A DNA stretch of 64,000 nucleotides from Candidatus Nitricoxidireducens bremensis (GTDB lineage: Bacteria > Pseudomonadota > Gammaproteobacteria > Burkholderiales > Rhodocyclaceae), in the NCBI GenBank assembly GCA_030247725.1, contig JAOTRT010000010.1, forward strand, positions 81,775 through 145,774, in the 5' to 3' direction. The notes under the pieces were generated by a model that had not been told where the DNA came from, searched no databases, and saw only the letters and a list, made by a program, of their open reading frames with translations. The position numbers and the translations under genes are program-made. Of the stretch, positions 38,174 through 47,720 are shown piece by piece; the stretch's first letter is position 1, and each line of letters starts with the position of its first letter.

Positions 38174-39805
38174 ATGTTTGCCAACACCGGAATCCGCACC
38201 CTGCTCACGTGGGGATTCGGCATCATCACTGCCCTGATCGTGGTCCAGGCCGCGATCATCTTCCAGCGCAGCAGCGCCGTCGGCAGCCACATCACCGAAG
38301 TCGGTGAGGACGCCTATCCCAAGGTGGTCGCCGCCACCGATATCCGGCTCAACGTCATGCGCAACTGGACCAATACCCTGCTGCTCCTGCAGGTGGTCGA
38401 CGCCGCCGCGGTCAAGCGCATTACCGACGAAATGACCGCCAACAGCAAGGTGATCACCACCCGCTTCGAACAACTGGAAAGGATCGTCGTTTCCGAGAAG
38501 GGCAAGCAGCAACTGGCCGACATGAAGAAGGCCCGCAGCGACTACACCGAACACCGCAAGCAGTACCTGGAAATGGTGAAGTCCGGCAGCAAGGACGACG
38601 CCAACCGCTTCCTCACGGGCACCCTCAAGGCGAAGCTGGAAGCCTACGTCCAGTCCATCGGCGGCCTCATCGACCACCAGGCGGCCAAGATGGAGAAACT
38701 GAACACCGAGACCGTCTCCCTCGCCGCCGGTCTGAAGGCCATCAACCTGGGCCTTTCGCTGCTGGTCGTCATCGTCGCCGTCGTCACGGCCACGGTGGTG
38801 GTCCGCGTCGTCGGCAAGGCCCTCGGCGGCGAGGTCCAGTACGCCAACGAAATCGCCCGCGAGATCGCCGCCGGCAACCTGGGCATCCAGGTGACCACGG
38901 CGCCGGGCGACAGCACCAGCCTGCTGGCTTCCATGCGGACCATGCGCGACCGGCTGCGGGACATGGTCGCCAGCATCGGCGCCAGCGCCACCCAGGTCGG
39001 CCAGGCGGCCCGCGACCTGGCAGCCGCCTCCAGGTCCGTGGCCGAAGCCTCGAACAAACAGAGCGAGGCCACCAGCGCCACCGCCGCCGCCGTCGAGCAG
39101 ATGACCGTCGGCATCGGCCAGATCGCCGACAGCGCGGCCGAGGCCAGCGCCCTTTCTGTCCATTCCGAGGACCTGTCGCGCAAGGGCAGCGCCGTCATCC
39201 ACAGTGCCGCCGACGAAATGGGCAAGATCGCCGACTCGGTGGAGTCCTCCTCGTCCATCATCGCCACCCTCGAACAGCAGTCCAACGAAATCTCGGCGGT
39301 GGTCAACGTCATCAAGGAGATCGCCGACCAGACCAACCTGCTGGCCCTCAACGCCGCCATCGAGGCGGCCCGGGCCGGCGAGCAGGGCCGCGGCTTCGCC
39401 GTGGTGGCCGACGAGGTGAGGAAGCTCGCCGAGCGCACCACCGCCTCCACCCAGGAGATCGCCGCCACCATCCAGCAGATCCAGGGCGGCACCAAGAATG
39501 CCGTGCAGAGCATGGTGGCCGGCGTCGAGCAGGTCCGCTCGGGGACCGAACTGGCCCAGCAGGCCGGCGCCTCCATCGTCGAGATCGAATCGGAGGCCCA
39601 GCGCGTCGTCGGCGTCGTCAACGACATCACCAATTCGCTGAAGGAGCAGACGGCCGCCAGCAACGAGATCGCCCGCAACATCGAGAACATCGCTTCGATG
39701 GTCGAGGAAAACAATTCGGCTGCCGCCCGGGCTGCCACCGCCGCCCATCAACTGGAGGAACTCGCCGCCGGACTTTCCCGGTCCATCGGCACGTTCCGAA
39801 CTTAA
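38174..39805 (+). CDS. Methyl-accepting chemotaxis protein, four-helix-bundle sensor type
   Basis: This is a 543-residue chemoreceptor. Helix 1 (about 10-30) is followed by a periplasmic four-helix-bundle sensor (about 35-185), helix 2 (about 190-212), HAMP and the signalling domain with hairpin tip [20 protein letters not shown]. It stands between fdhE and selA with its own GGAGGAG site and sense, so it may direct swimming in response to formate-linked energy signals. That is inferred from place only. Confidence 0.9.
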   Translation: MFANTGIRTLLTWGFGIITALIVVQAAIIFQRSSAVGSHITEVGEDAYPKVVAATDIRLNVMRNWTNTLLLLQVVDAAAVKRITDEMTANSKVITTRFEQLERIVVSEKGKQQLADMKKARSDYTEHRKQYLEMVKSGSKDDANRFLTGTLKAKLEAYVQSIGGLIDHQAAKMEKLNTETVSLAAGLKAINLGLSLLVVIVAVVTATVVVRVVGKALGGEVQYANEIAREIAAGNLGIQVTTAPGDSTSLLASMRTMRDRLRDMVASIGASATQVGQAARDLAAASRSVAEASNKQSEATSATAAAVEQMTVGIGQIADSAAEASALSVHSEDLSRKGSAVIHSAADEMGKIADSVESSSSIIATLEQQSNEISAVVNVIKEIADQTNLLALNAAIEAARAGEQGRGFAVVADEVRKLAERTTASTQEIAATIQQIQGGTKNAVQSMVAGVEQVRSGTELAQQAGASIVEIESEAQRVVGVVNDITNSLKEQTAASNEIARNIENIASMVEENNSAAARAATAAHQLEELAAGLSRSIGTFRT

Positions 39806-39844
39806 CCGCTCGCAAGAGCTTTCTGCCCGGTCCGGGTGAGAGCC

Positions 39845-41245
39845 ATGAACAAACTTTCGCAACTCCCTGCCGTCGACCGCCTGCTAGCCGAAGCGCAGGT
39901 GGCCGACCTGGCCGGCCGCCACGGCCGCGCCATCGCCACCCGCGCCATCCGCGACGAACTGGCCGCCATCCGTGCGGCAGCCAAGGACGGGGCGCCCGTA
40001 CCCGCTACCGAGGCCATCGTCGCCGCTGTCTGTTCCCGCATCGAAAGCCTGGCGCGGCCGAAACTGCGCCGCGTCTTCAACCTCACGGGCACCGTGCTGC
40101 ACACCAACCTGGGCCGTGCCCCCCTGCCCGAGGAAGCCGTCGAAGCCCTGGTGATGGCCGCTCGCTCCCCCTGCGCCCTCGAATACGACATCGACACCGG
40201 CGGTCGCGGCGACCGGGACGACGTGGTGAACGAACTGGTCTGCGAACTCACCGGCGCCGAAGCCGCGACGGTGGTGAACAACAACGCCGCCGCCGTCTTC
40301 CTGCTGCTCAACACCCTCGCCCCGCGCAAGGAAGTCATCGTCTCCCGCGGCGAACTCATCGAGATCGGCGGTGCCTTCCGCATCCCCGACATCATGAAGC
40401 GGGCCGGCGCCAAGCTCGTGGAAGTGGGCACCACCAACCGCACCCACGCCAAGGATTTCGCCGAAGCCCTGGGCCCGCGCACCGCCATGCTGATGAAGGT
40501 GCACACCAGCAACTACGCCGTGCAGGGCTTCACCAAGGCCGTACCCGAAACCGAGATGGCCGCCCTCGCCCACGGCCACGGCGTGCCCTTCGTGGTGGAC
40601 CTGGGCAGCGGCACCCTGACCGACCTGGCGCAATGGGGACTGCCCCACGAACCCACGCCCCAGGAAGCCATCGCCGCCGGCGCCGACCTGGTGAGCTTCT
40701 CCGGCGATAAGCTCCTCGGCGGCCCCCAGGCCGGCATCCTGGCCGGCAGCAAGGAACTCATCGGCAAGATCAAGAAGAACCCCCTGAAGCGCGCCCTGCG
40801 CGTCGGCAAGATCACCCTGGCCGCCCTCGAAGCCGTGCTGCGCCTCTACCGCGACCCCGACCGCCTGTCCGAGCGCCTGACCACCATCCGCCTGCTCGCC
40901 CGCCCCGAACCCGACATCCGCGCCCAGGCCGAGCGGCTGTTGCCGTCGCTACAAGCAGCGTTGGCCGGCTGGCCAGTCACCGTCGCCATCGAACCGCTAT
41001 CGAGCCAGATCGGCTCCGGCTCCCTGCCGGTAGACCGTCTCCCTTCCGCCGGCCTTGTGGTGCGCCCCCAGGGCAAGAAGGCCGGCATCCTGCACAAGTT
41101 AGAAGAGCGACTGCGGGGTCTGCCGGTGCCGGTGATTGGACATATCGCAGACGATGCGTTGCGGCTTGATTTGCGGTGTCTCGACGTACAGGAAGAAGCT
41201 GAATTCACCGATCAATTGTCTGGCTTAGGCCAGCCGAAAAGATAG
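39845..41245 (+). CDS. selA: L-seryl-tRNA(Sec) selenium transferase
   Basis: SelA converts seryl-tRNA(Sec) to selenocysteinyl-tRNA(Sec) with selenophosphate. The 466 residues contain the PLP-binding Lys289 in [16 protein letters not shown], the loop [13 protein letters not shown] and the conserved [28 protein letters not shown] context precedes the ATG at 39845; a GTG three codons upstream is less likely. It belongs with selB and selC 4.5-8 kb downstream and serves the Sec codon of fdnG. A selD gene is not in this window. Confidence 0.96.
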   Translation: MNKLSQLPAVDRLLAEAQVADLAGRHGRAIATRAIRDELAAIRAAAKDGAPVPATEAIVAAVCSRIESLARPKLRRVFNLTGTVLHTNLGRAPLPEEAVEALVMAARSPCALEYDIDTGGRGDRDDVVNELVCELTGAEAATVVNNNAAAVFLLLNTLAPRKEVIVSRGELIEIGGAFRIPDIMKRAGAKLVEVGTTNRTHAKDFAEALGPRTAMLMKVHTSNYAVQGFTKAVPETEMAALAHGHGVPFVVDLGSGTLTDLAQWGLPHEPTPQEAIAAGADLVSFSGDKLLGGPQAGILAGSKELIGKIKKNPLKRALRVGKITLAALEAVLRLYRDPDRLSERLTTIRLLARPEPDIRAQAERLLPSLQAALAGWPVTVAIEPLSSQIGSGSLPVDRLPSAGLVVRPQGKKAGILHKLEERLRGLPVPVIGHIADDALRLDLRCLDVQEEAEFTDQLSGLGQPKR

Positions 41246-41266
41246 TTTGGCGTCTGGAGAGTAGCG

Positions 41267-41938
41267 ATGGACGTACGGTACTTCCTAAGTCGAAAGGTGA
41301 ACTTCATTCGGCAGTTTTACGAAATGTCGTCTGCGCCTTTCGTCGAGCGCAAGCGACAGATCGAGGCAAAGGAGGAGCCGTATGTTCCTCCATACAGCGA
41401 AGACCCTGAACCGGCATTTCTTGAAGAATGGCTGGAGGCTGAAGAGTCTCTTCAAGTTATCGGGCGCACCTGTATCTCTATGCTCGCGGCCATTTTTCAT
41501 CTCTACTTCAAGACATGGGAACGCCAAATCGGAGTTCCCGTCGATGATTCGCTTAAGACGGATTTCAAAAAGAACGGCTGGTTCAACGGCTATAAGGCCT
41601 ATTTCGCTCGTCACTTCCGTATCCGGTTCGAGGACAGCCCATGCAAACTGGGGGTCCTTGAGGAAATTGTCCTAGTGAGAAATCGGGACCAGCATCCTGA
41701 GTCAATCACGATGGACAATGCGTACTACTCAGGCAGTGATTTGAAGAAACTGCCTCACCCCTTCTTCATCAGCGAAAGCGATGCATCGCTATTCTCAGAA
41801 GTAGAGGAAGGTGAACGCGCATGGCTCATAGCACCGCCAATCCGGGTTACTCCAGAAAAGCTATTTATTGCGCTATCCGAAGTGGAGAGCTTTGCCGAAT
41901 GGCTCGAAACTATTGAAGTTGAACGGCATGCTTCATAG
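41267..41938 (+). CDS. Protein of unknown function
   Basis: This 223-residue cytoplasmic protein was not recognised. It has a Tyr/Phe-rich N-terminus (YFLSRKVNFIRQFYEMSS), an acidic linker, a helical middle (LQVIGRTCISMLAAIFHLYF) and a charged box GVLEEIVLVRNRDQHPES that resembles the helix ends of HEPN-like proteins (R-N-R-D-Q-H). A HEPN ribonuclease or abortive-infection role is possible but unproven. GC content is clearly lower than selA, 21 bases upstream. A GGAGAG site supports the start. Confidence 0.7.
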   Translation: MDVRYFLSRKVNFIRQFYEMSSAPFVERKRQIEAKEEPYVPPYSEDPEPAFLEEWLEAEESLQVIGRTCISMLAAIFHLYFKTWERQIGVPVDDSLKTDFKKNGWFNGYKAYFARHFRIRFEDSPCKLGVLEEIVLVRNRDQHPESITMDNAYYSGSDLKKLPHPFFISESDASLFSEVEEGERAWLIAPPIRVTPEKLFIALSEVESFAEWLETIEVERHAS

Positions 41939-42020
41939 CCAGTGCTGCCCAATCCTGCCGGCGGAAGGAGTTAGGCTCGAATTGTTCAAGCCAAGACCAT
42001 ACGTCGGAGCGTGGCCGAAT

Positions 42021-42084
42021 CCCTGTATTCGCGTTGCCCTCCCGCTGCTGAGAGGCGCAGATATCGGTCAACGCGAATACAGGG
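42021..42084. repeat. Hairpin element, copy A
   Basis: Two perfect 16-bp arms (CCCTGTATTCGCGTTG at 42021-42036 and its reverse complement at 42069-42084) enclose a 32-base core. The core occurs again, inverted, at 42471-42503, with only one difference. The arms of the two copies are unrelated in sequence, yet each copy pairs with itself. Confidence 0.85.
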
Positions 42085-42108
42085 CTCCGGCTTGTCGGCA
42101 TGGGCACG
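42084..42108 (+). repeat. 25-bp direct repeat, first copy
   Basis: GCTCCGGCTTGTCGGC followed by (A/T)TGGGCACG occurs here and at 42408-42432, identical at 24 of 25 positions. It adjoins the right arm of hairpin copy A and lies 17 bases before the left arm of copy B, so the two repeats bracket the orphan antitoxin gene. Confidence 0.8.
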
Positions 42109-42129
42109 TACTCAAGCTGCAAAACCGAG

Positions 42130-42354
42130 TCACAGAGCGATCAGTCTTGCTTTGGCCTCAACCCAGGAAACTGCCTTGACTGCCCCAACTCGCAGAGCCG
42201 TTTGCCGTGCCATGATCTCCTGCCGCCAAGCTTCGGTAATCGAAGCATCGTCACTTCCTTCGAGGCTATCGAGCAACGCTACGGTCAAGGCCGCCCGCTC
42301 GTCGGGAGGCAATCCGAGAGCTTCGTCGAGAATGCGGTTCATGTGGGCGTGCAT
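42130..42354 (-). CDS. Orphan addiction-module antitoxin (PF09720/TIGR02574 type)
   Basis: The 74-residue product matches small antitoxins of the 'addiction module component' family: ILDEALGLPPDERAALTVAL, then LLDSLE, then ITEAWRQEIMARQTALRVG and a C-terminal EAKARL. These normally precede a RelE-type toxin gene. The 190 bases downstream hold only a repeat, so no partner is seen. The start is uncertain between ATGs at 42354 and 42342; neither has a strong ribosome site. Confidence 0.75.
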   Translation of the reverse strand: MHAHMNRILDEALGLPPDERAALTVALLDSLEGSDDASITEAWRQEIMARQTALRVGAVKAVSWVEAKARLIAL

Positions 42355-42407
42355 GCGAAGAAGTCTAGCAGCCAACCGCCACAGGATGATGACGGCCGAT
42401 CCGCAAG

Positions 42408-42432
42408 GCTCCGGCTTGTCGGCTTGGGCACG
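42408..42432 (+). repeat. 25-bp direct repeat, second copy
   Basis: This is the second copy of the repeat at 42084-42108, 24 of 25 bases identical, in the same orientation. It is followed by hairpin copy B. Confidence 0.8.
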
Positions 42433-42448
42433 CACCCGAGCTGAACGC

Positions 42449-42526
42449 GGGTGGGCGGGGTGCTCCGGCAGACCGATATCTGCGCTTCTCAGCAGCGGGA
42501 GGGCTGACGGAGTACCCCGCCCGCCC
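42449..42526. repeat. Hairpin element, copy B
   Basis: Arms at 42449-42467 and 42508-42526 pair at 17 of 19 positions. They enclose a 33-base core (42471-42503) that is the reverse complement of copy A's core at 32 of 33 positions. The remaining gap up to 42736 holds no gene. It has a GC-rich hairpin (42690-42712) just before the flavoprotein gene. Confidence 0.8.
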
Positions 42527-42736
42527 GGCGCGCCGAAGCAGACGATGCACCCACTTTGCCAAACGCAACACATGCAGCAGATGAAGCAACCAGTTACAGG
42601 CGGCTGCCGTCCCTGACGGCTCCTGCCTCGGCCGCCCGGGCCAAGCCCGAGCGACCACCAACCGCGCCGATTCATCGGCGCTTCGTAAACCCCGGGGGCT
42701 TCCGCCTCGGGGCGGTTATTGAAACGGGAGATGGAA

Positions 42737-44104
42737 ATGACTGACGACATGCGCCCCGGGCGCAGAAACTTCCTCGCCGCCGGCGGCGGCCTCGCGGCGG
42801 CGACCCTCGCCGCACCGGTATTGAGCCAGCAGCCCGGCTCGCCCTTCCTCATCACCAGTGCCACCGACGTGCTGCTGCCCAAGGGCAAGGCCCAGCGCGT
42901 GGTCATCTGCGGCGGTGGCTGGGGCGGCCTCAACGCCGCCAAGCAACTGCGCCTGCTGGCGCCCCAGCTCGAAGTGGTGCTGCTGGAGCGGAACCCCGTG
43001 TTCTTCTCCTGCCCCATGAGCAACAAATGGCTCGTGGACGTGGTGGACACCAACTACCTGACCCACGAATACCTGGCCGTGTCGGAGAAATACGGCTACC
43101 GCTTCATCCAGACCGAAATCCTCGCCGTCGAGCGCGACAGGAAGCGCGTCGTCACGGCGGCCGGCAGCCTGGACTACGACTTCCTGATCCTCTCCCCCGG
43201 CATCCGCTACAACTACGAAGCCTGGTTCGGCAACGACCGCCGCGCCGCCGAGGCCACGCGGGCGCGCTTCCCGGCCGCCTACGTGCCCAGCGCCGAGCAT
43301 TTCCGCCTCAAGCAGGCCATCCACGATTTCAAGGGCGGCGAACTGGTGATGACGCTGCCGCCACCACCCCAGCGCTGCCCGCCCAGCCCCTACGAGCGAG
43401 CCTGCCTCATCGCATGGCTGTTCAAGACGAAGAAGATCAAGGGTCACATCACCATCCTCGACCACAAGGACGCCATCCGCCCCATCGGCTACGGCTTCAA
43501 GCAGGCTTTCGAGGAACTGTACAAGGACCAGATCACCTACGTGCCCAATGCCCACGTGAAGGAGCTCGACCCCTTCAACAAACGCATCAAGACGGCGGCC
43601 GGCGACTTCAACTTCGACCACGGCATCTTCATGGCGCCCCACCAGGCCGGTGACCTGGCCTGGAAGGCCGGCGCCGTGGGCAGGAACCCCGAGGGCAAGC
43701 CCACGGGCTGGGCGGCCGTCGATCCCCTGTTCCTGCACCTGAAGGACGACAAGGACGTGTACGTGATCGGCGACGCGGTGGGCCTGGTGTCGCCCCAGTT
43801 CCTGTTCTATCCCAAGGCCGGCCACGTGGCGAACCGCCACGCCAAGATCGTCGCGAAGTACATTGCCGAGCGGGTGGCGGGACGGGAACCCAAGTACATC
43901 CTGCCCGACAACCTCTGCTACATGATGGTGACGGCCGATCCGCAACTCGACATCGCCGTGCAGTTCGACTACAAGGTCGGCCCCTTCCAGGACAAGGGTG
44001 ACGTCATCCTCCAGACCCAGATCGACGACAACGAGCGCCGGCCCGAGCTGGTGCACGAGGACTTCGGCTGGGCCAAGAACATGTACGAGGACATGTTCGC
44101 ATGA
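42737..44104 (+). CDS. Tat-exported FAD-dependent oxidoreductase, flavocytochrome c sulfide dehydrogenase-like
   Basis: The 455 residues start with a Tat signal (GRRNFLAAGGG). A dinucleotide fold (VVICGGGWGGLNAAKQL), the FAD box VYVIGDAVGL and a C-terminal segment similar to FCSD flavoproteins follow. The family Cys in QRCPPSPYERA is present; the second active-site Cys expected near MAPHQAGDL is not evident. No heme-c partner gene adjoins. It probably oxidises a reduced sulfur (or selenium) species in the periplasm. A GGGAG site favours the ATG at 42737 over earlier starts. Confidence 0.82.
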   Translation: MTDDMRPGRRNFLAAGGGLAAATLAAPVLSQQPGSPFLITSATDVLLPKGKAQRVVICGGGWGGLNAAKQLRLLAPQLEVVLLERNPVFFSCPMSNKWLVDVVDTNYLTHEYLAVSEKYGYRFIQTEILAVERDRKRVVTAAGSLDYDFLILSPGIRYNYEAWFGNDRRAAEATRARFPAAYVPSAEHFRLKQAIHDFKGGELVMTLPPPPQRCPPSPYERACLIAWLFKTKKIKGHITILDHKDAIRPIGYGFKQAFEELYKDQITYVPNAHVKELDPFNKRIKTAAGDFNFDHGIFMAPHQAGDLAWKAGAVGRNPEGKPTGWAAVDPLFLHLKDDKDVYVIGDAVGLVSPQFLFYPKAGHVANRHAKIVAKYIAERVAGREPKYILPDNLCYMMVTADPQLDIAVQFDYKVGPFQDKGDVILQTQIDDNERRPELVHEDFGWAKNMYEDMFA

Positions 44105-44583
44105 GGCTGGCGGCTGCCCTGCTGGCGTTGGCGCTCGTCGGTCCCGCATCGGCCGCCGACCTCGTCACCGGCATGGCCCAGCCCCTGCCGGCCGTGGCCG
44201 ACGCCCGGCTGACGGAACTGCTGGCCCAGCACAAGGGCAGTCCGCTGATCGTCAACTTCTGGGCATCCTGGTGCGAACCCTGCCGCGAGGAAATGCCCTC
44301 GCTGCAGCGCCTCGCCGACCGCTGGCGCGTCCGCGGCGTTTCGGTGCTGATCATCGCCGTAGCCGACAAGCGGGACAAGGCCATCGATTTCCTCTGGGAA
44401 GCCGGCGTGACCCTGCCCCAGCTCCACGACCCGGAGCAGGCCGTCGCCCGCGCCTGGGGCGTGCGCACCCTGCCCACCACCCTGATCCTCGACCGCCGCC
44501 ATCGCATCGTGGCCCGCGGACGCGGCGCCATCGACTGGGATGAAGCCGCCGTCGAAACAAAACTGCAGACCCTGCTCAAATAA
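44101..44583 (+). CDS. TlpA-family thioredoxin-like protein
   Basis: This is an exported thiol-disulfide protein of the TlpA/ResA type. The 160 residues have a signal peptide ending at ASA, then a thioredoxin fold with active site WCEPC (Cys58 and Cys61) and the cis-Pro in VRTLPTTLILD. Such proteins keep periplasmic thiols or cytochrome c apoproteins reduced. Its ATG overlaps the stop of the flavoprotein by four bases, so the two should be made together and may share a substrate. Confidence 0.9.
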   Translation: MRLAAALLALALVGPASAADLVTGMAQPLPAVADARLTELLAQHKGSPLIVNFWASWCEPCREEMPSLQRLADRWRVRGVSVLIIAVADKRDKAIDFLWEAGVTLPQLHDPEQAVARAWGVRTLPTTLILDRRHRIVARGRGAIDWDEAAVETKLQTLLK

Positions 44584-44597
44584 TTCCGGAGAAAACC

Positions 44598-45701
44598 ATG
44601 AACCGCAGAGACTTCCTCAAGACCGCTTCCTTCGCCGCCACCACCTTCGCCGCTCCCGGCGCCCTGCGCGCCGCCCTGGCGGCCGACTTCAAGCCGACGC
44701 CGGCCAACGGCTGGCGCGTGTTCGAAGTCACCACCCGCGTCGAGCTTTCCGCTGCCGCCGGCGCGCCCCGCGTCTGGCTGCCTCTGCCCTCCGTCGAGGA
44801 CGCCGCCTGGATCAAGCCCATGGGCAACCTGTGGCAGGGCAACGCCGCCAACGTGCAGGAGCTGCGCGACCCCACCTACGGCGCCCGCATGCTGGCCGCC
44901 CAGTGGGATGCGGGCGAACCGGCGCCGGTGCTGGAAGTGGTGAGCCGCTTCGCCACCCGCGACCGGGCCGTCGACTTCTCGCAACCCATGAAGGTCGCCC
45001 CCCTGGACAAGGCCACCCGCGCTCTCTACACCCGGGCCACCGAGCTGCTGCCCACGGACGGCATCGTCCGCAAGACGGCCCTGGAGATCGTCAAGGGCGC
45101 GAAGACCGACCTCGACAAGGCCCGCGCCATCTACGAGTGGGTGGTGGATAACACCCAGCGCAACCCGAAGACCAAGGGCTGCGGGCTGGGCGACATCCGC
45201 GGCATGCTGGAGACGGGCAACCTCTCGGGCAAGTGCGCCGACCTCAACGCCCTCTACGTGGGTCTGGCCCGGGCCGCCGGCCTGCCGGCCCGGGATGTGT
45301 ACGGCGTGCGCGTGGCCGACTCGAAGTTCGGCTACAAGAGCCTGGGCAAGAGCGGCGACATCACCAAGGCCCAGCACTGCCGCGCCGAGGTGTGGCTCGC
45401 CGATTTCGGCTGGGTGCCGGTGGACCCGGCCGACGTGCGCAAGGTGGTGCTGGAGGAAAAGCCCGGCCTCACGCTGCAGGACGACGTGGTGGTGGCCGCG
45501 CGCCAGACCCTGTTCGGCGCCTGGGAGATGAACTGGCTGGGCTACAACGTGGCCCACGACCTGAAGCTGCCGGGTTCCAGCGGGCCGAAGATTCCCTTCT
45601 TCATGTACCCTCAGGGCGAGAATGCCGCCGGCCGCCTGGACAGCCTCGATGCGGCGACTTTCGTCTACAAGCTGAGCTCGAAGGAGATCGTCGCCGCATG
45701 A
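44598..45701 (+). CDS. Tat-exported transglutaminase-like (Cys-His-Asp) protein
   Basis: This 367-residue exported protein has a Tat signal ([20 protein letters not shown]) and a transglutaminase-like core. The catalytic triad is visible: Cys213 in [20 protein letters not shown], His260 in [10 protein letters not shown] and Asp276 in WVPVDPADV. Family members act as proteases, amidases or cross-linking enzymes. It lies between the TlpA gene and selB, with its TGA overlapping the selB start. Its tie to selenoprotein biosynthesis is unexplained. Confidence 0.85.
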   Translation: MNRRDFLKTASFAATTFAAPGALRAALAADFKPTPANGWRVFEVTTRVELSAAAGAPRVWLPLPSVEDAAWIKPMGNLWQGNAANVQELRDPTYGARMLAAQWDAGEPAPVLEVVSRFATRDRAVDFSQPMKVAPLDKATRALYTRATELLPTDGIVRKTALEIVKGAKTDLDKARAIYEWVVDNTQRNPKTKGCGLGDIRGMLETGNLSGKCADLNALYVGLARAAGLPARDVYGVRVADSKFGYKSLGKSGDITKAQHCRAEVWLADFGWVPVDPADVRKVVLEEKPGLTLQDDVVVAARQTLFGAWEMNWLGYNVAHDLKLPGSSGPKIPFFMYPQGENAAGRLDSLDAATFVYKLSSKEIVAA

Positions 45702-47590
45702 TCGTCGGCACCGCGGGCCACATCGACCACGGCAAGACCACGCTGGTGAAGGCGCTCACCGGCGTGGACACCGACCGTCTGCCGGAAGAGAAGGCCCGCG
45801 GCATCACCGTCGACCTCGGCTACGCCTACACGGACGACGGCCTGCTCGGCTACGTGGACGTGCCCGGCCACGAAAAGCTGGTGCACAACATGCTGGCCGG
45901 CGCCACCGGCATCGACTTCCTGCTGCTGGTGATCGCCGCGGACGACGGCCCCATGCCGCAGACGAGGGAACACCTGGCCATCGCCTCCCTGTTGGGCATC
46001 GCCCGCGGCGCGGTGGCCCTCACCAAGACCGATGCGGTGACGCCCGAGCGGCTCGCCGCCGCCCGCGAGGAAATCGCCGCCCTGCTGGCCGGCACGCCCC
46101 TGGCCGACGCTCCGGTGTTCCCGGTGGCCGCGCCCCGCGGCGAGGGCGTCGCCGCCCTGAAGGAACACCTGCTGGCCGCTGCCCGCAGCCTCGGCGAACG
46201 GCAGGCGCAGGGCGGTTTCCGCCTCGCCATCGACCGGGTGTTCACGCTGCAGGGCATCGGTCTTGTCGTAACGGGCACAGCCTTCTCGGGCCGCGTCGCC
46301 GTCGGCGACACGGTGACCATCACGCCGCCGGGCCTGACGGCCCGGGTGCGCGGCCTCCACGTGCAGGACCGCAAGGCCCAGGAGGGACATGCCGGCCAGC
46401 GCATCGCCATCAACCTGGCCGGCGATTTCGAGAAGGCGGATCTCGCCCGCGGCATGTGGGTTGCCGCGCCCCGCCTGCACCAGCCCATCGACCGCTTCCA
46501 GTGCGAAGTGCGGGCCCTGGAACCCCTGCGCCACTGGCTGCCGGTGCACGTCCATCTGGGCGCCGCCGATGTCACCGGCCGCCTGGCCCTGCTGGAAGGG
46601 GAAGCGCTGGCGCCCGGCCAGACCATGCTGGCGGAAATCCAGTTGGACAAGCCCCTGGGCGTCCTGGTGCACGACCGCTTCGTGCTGCGGGACCAGTCGG
46701 CGGCCCGCACCCTGGGCGGCGGACGCGTCCTCGACATCTTCCCGCCCGCGCGTCACAAGCGCGCGGCGGAGCGCCTCGCCCTGCTGCACCTGATGGCCGA
46801 CGACGATCCGGCGCCGGCCCTGGCCGCCGCCCTGGAGCGCCAGCCCGCCGGCGTGGACCTGGACCGGCATGCGGTCGCCTGGAACCTGGACGATCCGGCG
46901 GCCCTCTGGCAGCGCCTCGGCCTCGCGGTGGTGGAAGACGCTCCCGGCCGCACCGGCTTCCCTGCCGCCGGCTGGCAAGCCCTCGGCGAACGCCTGCTGG
47001 CGGCCTTGGCCGCCGAGCACGAACGCTCGCCCGAAATGATCGGCGTCGAGCACGACCGCCTGCGGCGCCTGACTTTGCCGGCACTGCCGCGCACCGCCTT
47101 CGACCGTCTCGTCGCCGAATTGCTGGTGGCGGAGCGCCTCGCCCAGACCGGCGGCTGGCTGCACCTGCCCGAGCACCGGGCCACCCTGGCGGCCACCGAC
47201 GCCGACCTCTGGAAACTATTGCGCCAACTGCTGGACGCCGCGCCCTTCCAGCCGCCCCGGGTGCGCGACATGGCGAAGGCCAGCGGCATTGCCGAGGACA
47301 CGGTGCGCAACCTGATGAAGCGGGTCGCCCGCGTCGGCCTCGTCTATCCCGTGGCCCACGACCACTACTTCACGGCCGAGGCCGTGGCCGGGCTCGCGGC
47401 CCACGTGGATGCGCTCAACATCCGCGACGGCGCGGCACGGGCGGCGGCCCTGCGCGACATCGTCGGTGGCGGGCGGAAAGTCGCCATCCACATCCTCGAA
47501 TTCTTCGACCGCGTCGGCTACACTCGCCGGGTCCGCGACACCCATGTCCGGCGCGAGCCGGGCACGACGCGGCAATGGGTTTTGCAGTGA
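45698..47590 (+). CDS. selB: Selenocysteine-specific elongation factor SelB
   Basis: SelB delivers selenocysteinyl-tRNA to the ribosome at UGA by binding the SECIS hairpin. The 630 residues begin with an EF-Tu-like GTPase ([36 protein letters not shown]) and two beta barrels. C-terminal winged-helix repeats bind the RNA ([17 protein letters not shown] and the [19 protein letters not shown] end). The start overlaps the transglutaminase gene stop. The tRNA-Sec gene starts two bases after its own stop. Confidence 0.96.
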   Translation: MIVGTAGHIDHGKTTLVKALTGVDTDRLPEEKARGITVDLGYAYTDDGLLGYVDVPGHEKLVHNMLAGATGIDFLLLVIAADDGPMPQTREHLAIASLLGIARGAVALTKTDAVTPERLAAAREEIAALLAGTPLADAPVFPVAAPRGEGVAALKEHLLAAARSLGERQAQGGFRLAIDRVFTLQGIGLVVTGTAFSGRVAVGDTVTITPPGLTARVRGLHVQDRKAQEGHAGQRIAINLAGDFEKADLARGMWVAAPRLHQPIDRFQCEVRALEPLRHWLPVHVHLGAADVTGRLALLEGEALAPGQTMLAEIQLDKPLGVLVHDRFVLRDQSAARTLGGGRVLDIFPPARHKRAAERLALLHLMADDDPAPALAAALERQPAGVDLDRHAVAWNLDDPAALWQRLGLAVVEDAPGRTGFPAAGWQALGERLLAALAAEHERSPEMIGVEHDRLRRLTLPALPRTAFDRLVAELLVAERLAQTGGWLHLPEHRATLAATDADLWKLLRQLLDAAPFQPPRVRDMAKASGIAEDTVRNLMKRVARVGLVYPVAHDHYFTAEAVAGLAAHVDALNIRDGAARAAALRDIVGGGRKVAIHILEFFDRVGYTRRVRDTHVRREPGTTRQWVLQ

Positions 47591-47592
47591 AA

Positions 47593-47688
47593 GGAAGAGA
47601 TCGTCCCCCGGTGGGGCGCACGGTCTTCAAAACCGTGAGGGGCCGCCATGCGGTCCCTGGTGGGTTCGACTCCCACTCTCTTCCGCCA
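47593..47688 (+). tRNA. selC: tRNA-Sec (anticodon TCA)
   Basis: The 96-base gene has the long acceptor and extra arm of selenocysteine tRNA. The anticodon loop CTTCAAA between CGGT and ACCG gives anticodon TCA. The T-arm is GGTGGGTTCGACTCCCACT, and CCA is encoded. It starts two bases after the selB stop and is probably processed from the selB transcript. Confidence 0.96.
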
Positions 47689-47720
47689 ACCGGCCCCCCG
47701 CAGGACCGAACCCCGCCCGA

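Noticed and set aside
45233..45697. Upstream in-frame extension of selB
   Set aside because: The extension is the shifted reading of the transglutaminase gene. The ATG at 45698 begins the GTPase domain exactly as in the family.
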